A DNA stretch of 64,000 nucleotides from Lasioglossum baleicum (Eukaryota; Arthropoda; Insecta; Hymenoptera; Halictidae), in assembly GCF_051020765.1 (NCBI RefSeq), contig NW_027469568.1, forward strand, positions 1-64,000, in the 5' to 3' direction. Below, one piece after another: positions 1-9,500 of this stretch. Each line of letters opens with the position of its first letter. Positions within the stretch are counted from its first letter, which is position 1. The translations under genes were made by a program, and so were the position numbers. The notes beneath the pieces are model-generated. The model was given only the letters and a program-made list of their open reading frames with translations. It was not told where the DNA came from and did no database searches.

Positions 1-73
1 AACCTGCGCATGCGCATCCCACAAAACCTCGCACGTGTTTGTGCTCGACTAGCCTGCGGGATGCATCCTTTCG

Positions 74-115
74 CACGTGTTTTTACTCGACTAGCCTGCG
101 GGATGCATCCTCTCG
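74..115 (+). repeat. Representative A unit, 42 bp
   Basis: Consecutive CACGTG motifs begin at 74 and 116, giving a 42-bp period. In order the unit holds CACGTG, TTTTTACTCGACTAGCC, then TGCGGGATGCATCCTCTC. The first 24 bp (backbone, starting at GCACGTG) is also kept where B clusters are inserted; the last 18 bp (core) is what a B cluster replaces. The core contains the perfect 10-bp palindrome GGATGCATCC. Common subtypes are TTTTTGCTCG for TTTTTACTCG, TTTGTGCTCG, TTTCTGCTCG, GACTACCCTGC, CTGCAGGATGC and GGATGCTTCC. The 42-bp period equals four helical turns at 10.5 bp per turn. Confidence 0.95.
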
Positions 116-245
116 CACGTGTTTTTGCTCGACTAGCCTGCGGGATGCATCCTCTCGCACGTGTTTTTGCTCGACTAGCCATGCGCATCCCAAAAAACCT
201 GCACATGCGCATCCCAAAAAACCTGCGCATGCGCATCCCACAAAA

Positions 246-269
246 CCTGCGCATGCGCATCCCACAAAA
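246..269 (+). repeat. Representative B unit, 24 bp
   Basis: The unit runs CCTGCGCATGCG then CATCCCACAAAA. It contains the perfect 12-bp palindrome TGCGCATGCGCA at 248-259, which is strictly alternating pyrimidine-purine. Clusters usually start with one or more CCCAAAAAACC copies and end with CCCACAAAACC copies; at the end the unit is trimmed by 3 bp before CGCACGTG. Recurrent subtypes are TGCACATGCG, TGCGTATGCG, AAAAAATCTGCG, CCCATAAAACC, CCCAGAAAACC, CATCGCAAAA and CATCCTACAAAA. The CCTGCG...ATCC part resembles the A core CCTGCGGGATGCATCC, suggesting common origin. Confidence 0.95.
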
Positions 270-847
270 CCTCGCACGTGTTTTTACTCGACTAGCCTGC
301 GGGATGCATCCACTCGCACGTGTTTTTGCTCGACTAGCCTGCGGGATGCATCCTCTCGCACGTGTTTTTACTCGACTAGCCTGCGGGATGCATCCTCTCG
401 CACGTGTTTTTGCTCGACTAGCCATGCGCATCCCAAAAAACCTGCACATGCGCATCCCAAAAAATCTGCGCATGCGCATCCCACAAAACCTGCGCATGCG
501 CATCCCACAAAACCTCGCACGTGCTTTTACTCGACTAGCCTGCGGGATGCATCCTCTCGCACGTGTTTTTACTCGACTAGCCTGCGGGATGCATCCTCTC
601 GCACGTGTTTTTACTCGACTAGCCTGCAGGATGCATCCTCTCGCACGTGTTTTTGCTCGACTAGCCATGCGCATCCCAAAAAACCTGCGCATGCGCATCC
701 CACAAAACCTGCGTATGCGCATCCCACAAAACCTGCGCATGCGCATCCCACAAAACCTCGCACGTGTTTTTACTCGACTAGCCTGCGGGATGCATCCTCT
801 CGCACGTGTTTTTACTCGACTAGCCTGCGGGATGCATCCTCTCGCAC

Positions 848-2964
848 GTGTTTTTACTCGACTACCCTGCGGGATGCATCCTCTCGCACGTGTTTTGCTC
901 GACTAGCCATGCGCATCCCATAAAACCTGCGCATGCGCATCCCACAAAACCTGCGCATGCGCATCCCACAAAACCTCGCACGTATTTTTACTCGACTAGC
1001 CTGCGGGATGCATCCTCTCGCACGTGTTTTTACTCGACTAGCCTGCGGGATGCATCCTCTCGCACGTGTTTTTACTCGACTACCCTGCGGGATGCATCCT
1101 CTCGCACGTGTTTTTGCGCGACTAGCCTGCGGGATGCATCCTCTCGCACGTGTTTTTGCTCGACTAGGCATGCGCATCCCAAAAAACCTGCGCATGCGCA
1201 TCCCACAAAACCTGCGCATGCGCATCCCACAAAACCTCGCACGTGTTTTTACTCGACTAGCCTGCGGGATGCATCCTCTCGCACGTGTTTTTACTCGACT
1301 AGCCTGCGGGATGCATCCTCTCGCACGTGTTTTTACTCGACTAGCCTGCGGGATGCATTGTCTCGCACGTGTTTTTGCTCGACTAACCTGCGGGATGCAT
1401 CCTCTCGCACGTGTTTTTACTCGACTAGCCTGCGGGATTCATCCTCTTGCACGTGTTTTTACTCGACTAGCCTGCGGGATGCATCCTCTCGCACGTGTTT
1501 TTGCTCGACTAGCCATGCGCATCCCAAAAAACCTGCGCATGCGCATCCCACAAAACCTGCGCATGCGCATCCCACAAAACCTCGCACGTGTTTGTGCTCG
1601 ACTAGCCTGCGGGATGCATCCTTTCGCACGTGTTTTTACTCGACTAGCCTGCGGGATGCATCCTCTCGCACGTGTTTTTACTCGACTAGCCTGCGGGATG
1701 CATCCTCTCGCACGTGTTTTTACTCGACTACCCTGCGGGATGCATCCTCTCGCACGTGTTTTTGCCCGACTAGCCATGCGCATCGCAAAAAACCTGCGCA
1801 TGCGCATCCCACAAAACCTGCGCATGCGCATCCCACAAAACCTCGCACGTGTTTTTACTCGACTAGCCTGCGGGATGCATCCTCTCGCACGTGTTTTTAC
1901 TCGACTAGCCTGCGGGATGCATCCTCTCGCACGTGTTTTTACTCGACTACCCTGCGGGATGCATCCTCTCGCACGTGTTTTTACTCGACTAGCCTGCAGG
2001 ATGCTTCCTCTCGCACGTGTTTTTACTCGACTAGCCTGCGGGATGCATCCTCTCGCACGTGTTTTTACTCGACTACCCTGCGGGATGCATCCTCTCGCAC
2101 GTGTTTTTGCTCGACTAGCCATGCGCATCCCAAAAAACCTGCGCATGCGCATCCCACAAAACCTGCGTATGCGCATCCCACAAAACCTGCGCATGCGCAT
2201 CCCACAAAACCTCGCACGTGTTTTTACTCGACTAGCCTGCGGGATGCATCCTCTCGCACGTGTTTTTGCTCGACTAGCCTGCGGGATGCATCCTCTCGCA
2301 CGTGTTTTTGCTCGACTAGCCATGCGCATCCCAAAAAACCTGCGCATGCGCATCCCAAAAAACCTGCGCATGCGCATCCCACAAAACCTCGCACGTGTTT
2401 TTACTCGACTAGCCTGCGGGATGCATCCTCTCGCACGTGTTTTTGCTCGACTAGCCATGCGCATCCCAAAAAACCTGCACATGCGCATCCCAAAAAACCT
2501 GCGCATGCGCATCCCACAAAACCTGCGCATGCGCATCCCACAAAACCTCGCACGTGTTTTTACTCGACTAGCCTGCGGGATGCATCCTCTCGCACGTGTT
2601 TTTGCTCGACTAGCCTGCGGGATGCATCCTCTCGCACGTGTTTTTGCTCGACTAGCCTGCGGGATGCATCCTCTCGCACGTGTTTTTACTCGACTAGCCT
2701 GCAGGATGCATCCTCTCGCACGTGTTTTTGCTCGACTAGCCTGCGGGATGCATCCTCTCGCACGTGTTTTTACTCGACTACCCTGCGGGATGCATCCTCT
2801 CGCACGTGTTTTTGCTCGACTAGCCATGCGCATCCCAAAAAACCTGCGCATGCACATCCCACAAAACCTGCGTATGCGCATCCCACAAAACCTGCGCATG
2901 CGCATCCCACAAAACCTCGCACGTGTTTTTACTCGACTAGCCTGCGGGATGCATCCTCTCGCAC
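848..2964 (+). repeat. Type I HOR copy, 2,117 bp, extended
   Basis: The block opens with an A unit carrying GACTACCCTGC, then the four-T variant near 891 and CCCATAAAACC at 917-927. The marker series follows in order: CACGTATTTTTACTCG, TTTTTGCGCGACTAG, the GACTAGGCATGCGC junction, CATTGTCTCGC (CATCGTCTCGC in other copies), GACTAACCTGC, GGGATTCATCCTCTTGC, the TTTGTGCTCG/CATCCTTTCGC pair, CATCGCAAAA and CTGCAGGATGCTTCC. The same series recurs at 5,183, 6,814, 21,055, 34,569 and 39,589. This copy is lengthened at its right end by extra A runs and B clusters (about 2,230-2,960). Confidence 0.88.
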
Positions 2965-3200
2965 GTGTTTTTACTCGACTACCCTGCGGGATGCATCCTC
3001 TCGCACGTGTTTTGCTCGACTAGCCATGCGCATCCCATAAAACCTGCGCATGCGCATCCCACAAAACCTCGCACGTATTTTTACTCGACTAGCCTGCGGG
3101 ATGCATCCTTTCGCACGTGTTTTTACTCGACTAGCCTGCGGGATGCATCCTCTCGCACGTGTTTTTACTCGACTAGCCTGCGGGATGCATCCTCTCGCAC
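2965..3200 (+). repeat. 236-bp mini-HOR with type I marker
   Basis: The distance from the previous marker unit to the next is 236 bp. That equals one four-T B cluster of two units (24x2+21-1=68) plus four A units (168). It carries CCCATAAAACC near 3,036 and CACGTATTTTTACTCG, then a CATCCTTTCGC core. It is probably an internally deleted type I HOR and is a clean example of the array length grammar. Confidence 0.85.
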
Positions 3201-5182
3201 GTGTTTTTACTCGACTACCCTGCGGGATGCATCCTCTCGCACGTGTTTTGCTCGACTAGCCATGCGCATCCCATAAAACCTGCGCATGCGCATCCCACAA
3301 AACCTGCGCATGCGCATCCCACAAAACCTCGCACGTATTTTTACTCGACTAGCCTGCGGGATGCATCCTTTCGCACGTGTTTTTACTCGACTAGCCTGCG
3401 GGATGCATCCTCTCGCACGTGTTTTTACTCGACTAGCCTGCGGGATGCATCCTCTCGCACGTGTTTTTGCTCGACTAGCCTGCGGGATGCATCCTCTCGC
3501 ACGTGTTTTTGCTCGACTAGCCTGCGGGATGCATCCTCTCGCACGTGTTTTTACTCGACTAGCCTGCAGGATGCATCCTCTCGCACGTGTTTTTGCTCGA
3601 CTAGCCTGCGGGATGCATCCTCTCGCACGTGTTTTTACTCGACTACCCTGCGGGATGCATCCTCTCGCACGTGTTTTTGCTCGACTAGCCATGCGCATCC
3701 CAAAAAACCTGCGCATGCGCATCCCACAAAACCTGCGTATGCGCATCCCACAAAACCTGCGCATGCGCATCCCACAAAACCTCGCACGTGTTTTTACTCG
3801 ACTAGCCTGCGGGATGCATCCTCTCGCACGTGTTTTTACTCGACTAGCCTGCGGGATGCATCCTCTCGCACGTGTTTTTACTCGACTAGCCTGCGGGATG
3901 CATCGTCTCGCACGTGTTTTTGCTCGACTAACCTGCGGGATGCATCCTCTCGCACGTGTTTTTACTCGACTAGCCTGCGGGATTCATCCTCTTGCACGTG
4001 TTTTTACTCGACTAGCCTGCGGGATGCATCCTCTCGCACGTGTTTTTGCTCGACTAGCCATGCGCATCCCAAAAAACCTGCGCATGCGCATCCCACAAAA
4101 CCTGCGCATGCGCATCCCACAAAACCTCGCACGTGTTTGTGCTCGACTAGCCTGCGGGATGCATCCTTTCGCACGTGTTTTTACTCGACTAGCCTGCGGG
4201 ATGCATCCTCTCGCACGTGTTTTTACTCGACTAGCCTGCGGGATGCATCCTCTCGCACGTGTTTTTACTCGACTACCCTGCGGGATGCATCCTCTCGCAC
4301 GTGTTTTTGCTCGACTAGCCATGCGCATCGCAAAAAACCTGCGCATGCGCATCCCACAAAACCTGCGCATGCGCATCCCACAAAACCTCGCACGTGTTTT
4401 TACTCGACTAGCCTGCGGGATGCATCCTCTCGCACGTGTTTTTACTCGACTAGCCTGCGGGATGCATCCTCTCGCACGTGTTTTTACTCGACTACCCTGC
4501 GGGATGCATCCTCTCGCACGTGTTTTTACTCGACTAGCCTGCAGGATGCTTCCTCTCGCACGTGTTTTTACTCGACTAGCCTGCGGGATGCATCCTCTCG
4601 CACGTGTTTTTACTCGACTACCCTGCGGGATGCATCCTCTCGCACGTGTTTTTGCTCGACTAGCCATGCGCATCCCAAAAAACCTGCGCATGCGCATCCC
4701 ACAAAACCTGCGTATGCGCATCCCACAAAACCTGCGCATGCGCATCCCACAAAACCTCGCACGTGTTTTTACTCGACTAGCCTGCGGGATGCATCCTCTC
4801 GCACGTGTTTTTGCTCGACTAGCCTGCGGGATGCATCCTCTCGCACGTGTTTTTGCTCGACTAGCCATGCGCATCCCAAAAAACCTGCGCATGCGCATCC
4901 CAAAAAACCTGCGCATGCGCATCCCACAAAACCTCGCACGTGTTTTTACTCGACTAGCCTGCGGGATGCATCCTCTCGCACGTGTTTTTGCTCGACTAGC
5001 CATGCGCATCCCAAAAAACCTGCACATGCGCATCCCAAAAAACCTGCGCATGCGCATCCCACAAAACCTGCGCATGCGCATCCCACAAAACCTCGCACGT
5101 GTTTTTACTCGACTAGCCTGCGGGATGCATCCTCTCGCACGTGTTTTTACTCGACTAGCCTGCGGGATGCATCCTCTCGCAC
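3201..5182 (+). repeat. Type I HOR variant, 1,982 bp
   Basis: The block starts with the four-T unit near 3,244 and CCCATAAAACC near 3,272. The first part differs from other type I copies: after CACGTATTTTT come several A units including CTGCAGGATGC rather than the TTTTTGCGCGACTAG unit. From about 3,840 it rejoins the standard type I series, with CATCGTCTCGC near 3,901, GACTAACCTGC, GGGATTCATCC near 3,980, CATCGCAAAA near 4,325 and GCAGGATGCTTCC near 4,541. It looks like a recombinant between a type I copy and another HOR. Confidence 0.85.
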
Positions 5183-6813
5183 GTGTTTTTACTCGACTAC
5201 CCTGCGGGATGCATCCTCTCGCACGTGTTTTGCTCGACTAGCCATGCGCATCCCATAAAACCTGCGCATGCGCATCCCACAAAACCTGCGCATGCGCATC
5301 CCACAAAACCTCGCACGTATTTTTACTCGACTAGCCTGCGGGATGCATCCTCTCGCACGTGTTTTTACTCGACTAGCCTGCGGGATGCATCCTCTCGCAC
5401 GTGTTTTTACTCGACTACCCTGCGGGATGCATCCTCTCGCACGTGTTTTTGCGCGACTAGCCTGCGGGATGCATCCTCTCGCACGTGTTTTTGCTCGACT
5501 AGGCATGCGCATCCCAAAAAACCTGCGCATGCGCATCCCACAAAACCTGCGCATGCGCATCCCACAAAACCTCGCACGTGTTTTTACTCGACTAGCCTGC
5601 GGGATGCATCCTCTCGCACGTGTTTTTACTCGACTAGCCTGCGGGATGCATCCTCTCGCACGTGTTTTTACTCGACTAGCCTGCGGGATGCATCGTCTCG
5701 CACGTGTTTTTGCTCGACTAACCTGCGGGATGCATCCTCTCGCACGTGTTTTTACTCGACTAGCCTGCGGGATTCATCCTCTTGCACGTGTTTTTACTCG
5801 ACTAGCCTGCGGGATGCATCCTCTCGCACGTGTTTTTGCTCGACTAGCCATGCGCATCCCAAAAAACCTGCGCATGCGCATCCCACAAAACCTGCGCATG
5901 CGCATCCCACAAAACCTCGCACGTGTTTGTGCTCGACTAGCCTGCGGGATGCATCCTTTCGCACGTGTTTTTACTCGACTAGCCTGCGGGATGCATCCTC
6001 TCGCACGTGTTTTTACTCGACTAGCCTGCGGGATGCGTCCTCTCGCACGTGTTTTTACTCGACTACCCTGCGGGATGCATCCTCTCGCACGTGTTTTTGC
6101 TCGACTAGCCATGCGCATCGCAAAAAACCTGCGCATGCGCATCCCACAAAACCTCGCACGTGTTTTTACTCGACTAGCCTGCGGGATGCATCCTCTCGCA
6201 CGTGTTTTTACTCGACTAGCCTGCGGGATGCATCCTCTCGCACGTGTTTTTACTCGACTACCCTGCGGGATGCATCCTCTCGCACGTGTTTTTACTCGAC
6301 TAGCCTGCAGGATGCTTCCTCTCGCACGTGTTTTTACTCGACTAGCCTGCGGGATGCATCCTCTCGCACGTGTTTTTACTCGACTACCCTGCGGGATGCA
6401 TCCTCTCGCACGTGTTTTTGCTCGACTAGCCATGCGCATCCCAAAAAACCTGCGCATGCGCATCCCACAAAACCTGCGTATGCGCATCCCACAAAACCTG
6501 CGCATGCGCATCCCACAAAACCTCGCACGTGTTTTTACTCGACTAGCCTGCGGGATGCATCCTCTCGCACGTGTTTTTGCTCGACTAGCCTGCGGGATGC
6601 ATCCTCTCGCACGTGTTTTTGCTCGACTAGCCATGCGCATCCCAAAAAACCTGCGCATGCGCATCCCACAAAACCTGCGTATGCGCATCCCACAAAACCT
6701 GCGCATGCGCATCCCACAAAACCTCGCACGTGTTTTTACTCGACTAGCCTGCGGGATGCATCCTCTCGCACGTGTTTTTGCTCGACTAGCCTGCGGGATG
6801 CATCCTCTCGCAC
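5183..6813 (+). repeat. Type I HOR copy, 1,631 bp
   Basis: The complete type I marker series is present. It is 177 bp longer than the 1,454-bp copy at 39,589, which fits one B unit lost (-24, near 6,140) and an extra segment of two A units plus a four-unit B cluster (+201, about 6,530-6,730). A private substitution GGATGCGTCC near 6,032 breaks the core palindrome. Confidence 0.88.
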
Positions 6814-8180
6814 GTGTTTTTACTCGACTACCCTGCGGGATGCATCCTCTCGCACGTGTTTTGCTCGACTAGCCATGCGCATCCCATAAAACCTGCGCAT
6901 GCGCATCCCACAAAACCTGCGCATGCGCATCCCACAAAACCTCGCACGTATTTTTACTCGACTAGCCTGCGGGATGCATCCTCTCGCACGTGTTTTTACT
7001 CGACTAGCCTGCGGGATGCATCCTCTCGCACGTGTTTTTACTCGACTACCCTGCGGGATGCATCCTCTCGCACGTGTTTTTGCGCGACTAGCCTGCGGGA
7101 TGCATCCTCTCGCACGTGTTTTTGCTCGACTAGGCATGCGCATCCCAAAAAACCTGCGCATGCGCATCCCACAAAACCTGCGCATGCGCATCCCACAAAA
7201 CCTCGCACGTGTTTTTACTCGACTAGCCTGCGGGATGCATCCTCTCGCACGTGTTTTTACTCGACTAGCCTGCGGGATGCATCCTCTCGCACGTGTTTTT
7301 ACTCGACTAGCCTGCGGGATGCATCGTCTCGCACGTGTTTTTGCTCGACTAACCTGCGGGATGCATCCTCTCGCACGTGTTTTTACTCGACTAGCCTGCG
7401 GGATTCATCCTCTTGCACGTGTTTTTACTCGACTAGCCTGCGGGATGCATCCTCTCGCACGTGTTTTTGCTCGACTAGCCATGCGCATCCCAAAAAACCT
7501 GCGCATGCGCATCCCACAAAACCTGCGCATGCGCATCCCACAAAACCTCGCACGTGTTTGTGCTCGACTAGCCTGCGGGATGCATCCTTTCGCACGTGTT
7601 TTTACTCGACTAGCCTGCGGGATGCATCCTCTCGCACGTGTTTTTACTCGACTAGCCTGCGGGATGCATCCTCTCGCACGTGTTTTTACTCGACTACCCT
7701 GCGGGATGCATCCTCTCGCACGTGTTTTTGCTCGACTAGCCATGCGCATCGCAAAAAACCTGCGCATGCGCATCCCACAAAACCTGCGCATGCGCATCCC
7801 ACAAAACCTCGCACGTGTTTTTACTCGACTAGCCTGCGGGATGCATCCTCTCGCACGTGTTTTTACTCGACTAGCCTGCGGGATGCATCCTCTCGCACGT
7901 GTTTTTACTCGACTACCCTGCGGGATGCATCCTCTCGCACGTGTTTTTACTCGACTAGCCTGCAGGATGCTTCCTCTCGCACGTGTTTTTACTCGACTAG
8001 CCTGCGGGATGCATCCTCTCGCACGTGTTTTTACTCGACTACCCTGCGGGATGCATCCTCTCGCACGTGTTTTTGCTCGACTAGCCATGCGCATCCCAAA
8101 AAACCTGCGCATGCGCATCCCACAAAACCTGCGTATGCGCATCCCACAAAACCTGCGCATGCGCATCCCACAAAACCTCG
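6814..8180 (+). repeat. Type I HOR copy running into a different segment
   Basis: The marker series matches 5,183 at an offset of 1,631 bp and 39,589 at the start. It passes without a closing four-T unit into the type III segment, so it is the left part of the longest four-T-free stretch (6,860-13,740). Confidence 0.85.
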
Positions 8181-9500
8181 CACGTGTTTTTACTCGACTA
8201 GCCTGCGGGATGCATCCTCTCGCACGTGTTTTTGCTCGACTAGCCTGCGGGATGCATCCTCTCGCACGTGTTTTTGCTCGACTAGCCATGCGCATCCCAA
8301 AAAACCTGCGCATGCGCATCCCAAAAAACCTGCGCATGCGCATCCCACAAAACCTCGCACGTGTTTTTACTCGACTAGCCTGCGGGATGCATCCTCTCGC
8401 ACGTGTTTTTGCTCGACTAGCCATGCGCATCCCAAAAAACCTGCACATGCGCATCCCAAAAAACCTGCGCATGCGCATCCCACAAAACCTGCGCATGCGC
8501 ATTCCACAAAACCTCGCACGTGTTTTTACTCGACTAGCCTGCGGGATGCATCCTCTCGCACGTGTTTTTGCTCGACTAGCCTGCGGGATGCATCCTCTCG
8601 CACGTGTTTTTGCTCGACTAGCCTGCGGGATGCATCCTCTCGCACGTGTTTTTACTCGACTAGCCTGCAGGATGCATCCTCTCGCACGTGTTTTTGCTCG
8701 ACTAGCCTGCGGGATGCATCCTCTCGCACGTGTTTTTACTCGACTACCCTGCGGGATGCATCCTCTCGCACGTGTTTTTGCTCGACTAGCCATGCGCATC
8801 CCAAAAAACCTGCGCATGCGCATCCCACAAAACCTCGCACGTGTTTTTGCTCGACTAGCCTGCGGGATGCATCCTCTCGCACGTGTTTTTGCTCGACTAG
8901 CCTGCGGGATGCATCCTCTCGCACGTGTTTTTGCTCGACTAGCCATGCGCATCCCAAAAAACCTGCGCATGCGCATCCCACAAAACCTGCGCATGCGCAT
9001 CCCACAAAACCTGCGCATGCGCATCCCACAAAACCTGCGCATGCGCATCCCACAAAACCTCGCACGTGTTTTTACTCGACTAGCCTGCGGGATGCATCCT
9101 CTCGCACGTGTTTTTGCTCGACTAGCCTGCGGGATGCATCCTCTCGCACGTGTTTTTGCTCGACTAGCCTGCGGGATGCATCCTCTCGCACGTGTTTGTG
9201 CTCGACTAGCCTGCGGGATGCATCCTCTCGCACGTGTTTTTACTCGACTAGCCTGCGGGATGCATCCTCTCGCACGTGTTTTTGCTCGACTAGCCTGCGG
9301 GATGCATCCTCTCGCACGTGTTTTTGCTCGACTAGCCTGCGGGATGCATCCTCTCGCACGTGTTTTTACTCGACTAGCCTGCAGGATGCATCCTCTCGCA
9401 CGTGTTTTTACTCGACTAGCCTGCGGGATGCATCCTCTCGCACGTGTTTTTACTCGACTACCCTGCGGGATGCATCCTCTCGCACGTGTTTTTGCTCGAC
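8181..9500 (+). repeat. Type III segment
   Basis: The segment holds short B clusters with two CCCAAAAAACC units, the CTGCACATGCG variant, a CTGCAGGATGC A unit, a GACTACCCTGC unit at about 8,747, then a five-unit B cluster (about 8,944-9,060). A single variant CATTCCACAAAA occurs near 8,500. Related segments lie at about 17.5-18.8, 48.6-49.8 and 62.8-64.0 kb, with offsets of 9,178 bp to the second and 14,195 bp between the last two. Confidence 0.8.

Larger units (their letters stand above)
1..847 (+). repeat. Left-edge block, partial HOR
   Basis: This block starts inside a B cluster. At about 38-72 it shows the linked pair TTTGTGCTCG plus CATCCTTTCGC, which elsewhere marks type IV segments (for example near 16,100 and 51,070). 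It has B clusters with the CTGCACATGCG variant near 200 and 440, one CATCCACTCGC variant near 308 (also near 16,371), and a CACGTGCTTTTACTCG variant near 520. It contains no four-T unit. The start of this HOR lies outside the window. Confidence 0.85.

Noticed and set aside
246..269. Rho-independent terminators from palindromes followed by T or A tracts
   Set aside because: The palindromes have no loop and recur every 24-42 bp as part of the unit; nothing upstream is a gene that needs terminating.
246..269. Promoter or TATA-like elements in the A-rich tails
   Set aside because: The A-rich tails (CCCAAAAAACC, CCCACAAAACC) are fixed parts of every B unit and no gene start lies downstream. CCCATAAAACC is a HOR marker, not a credible TATA box.
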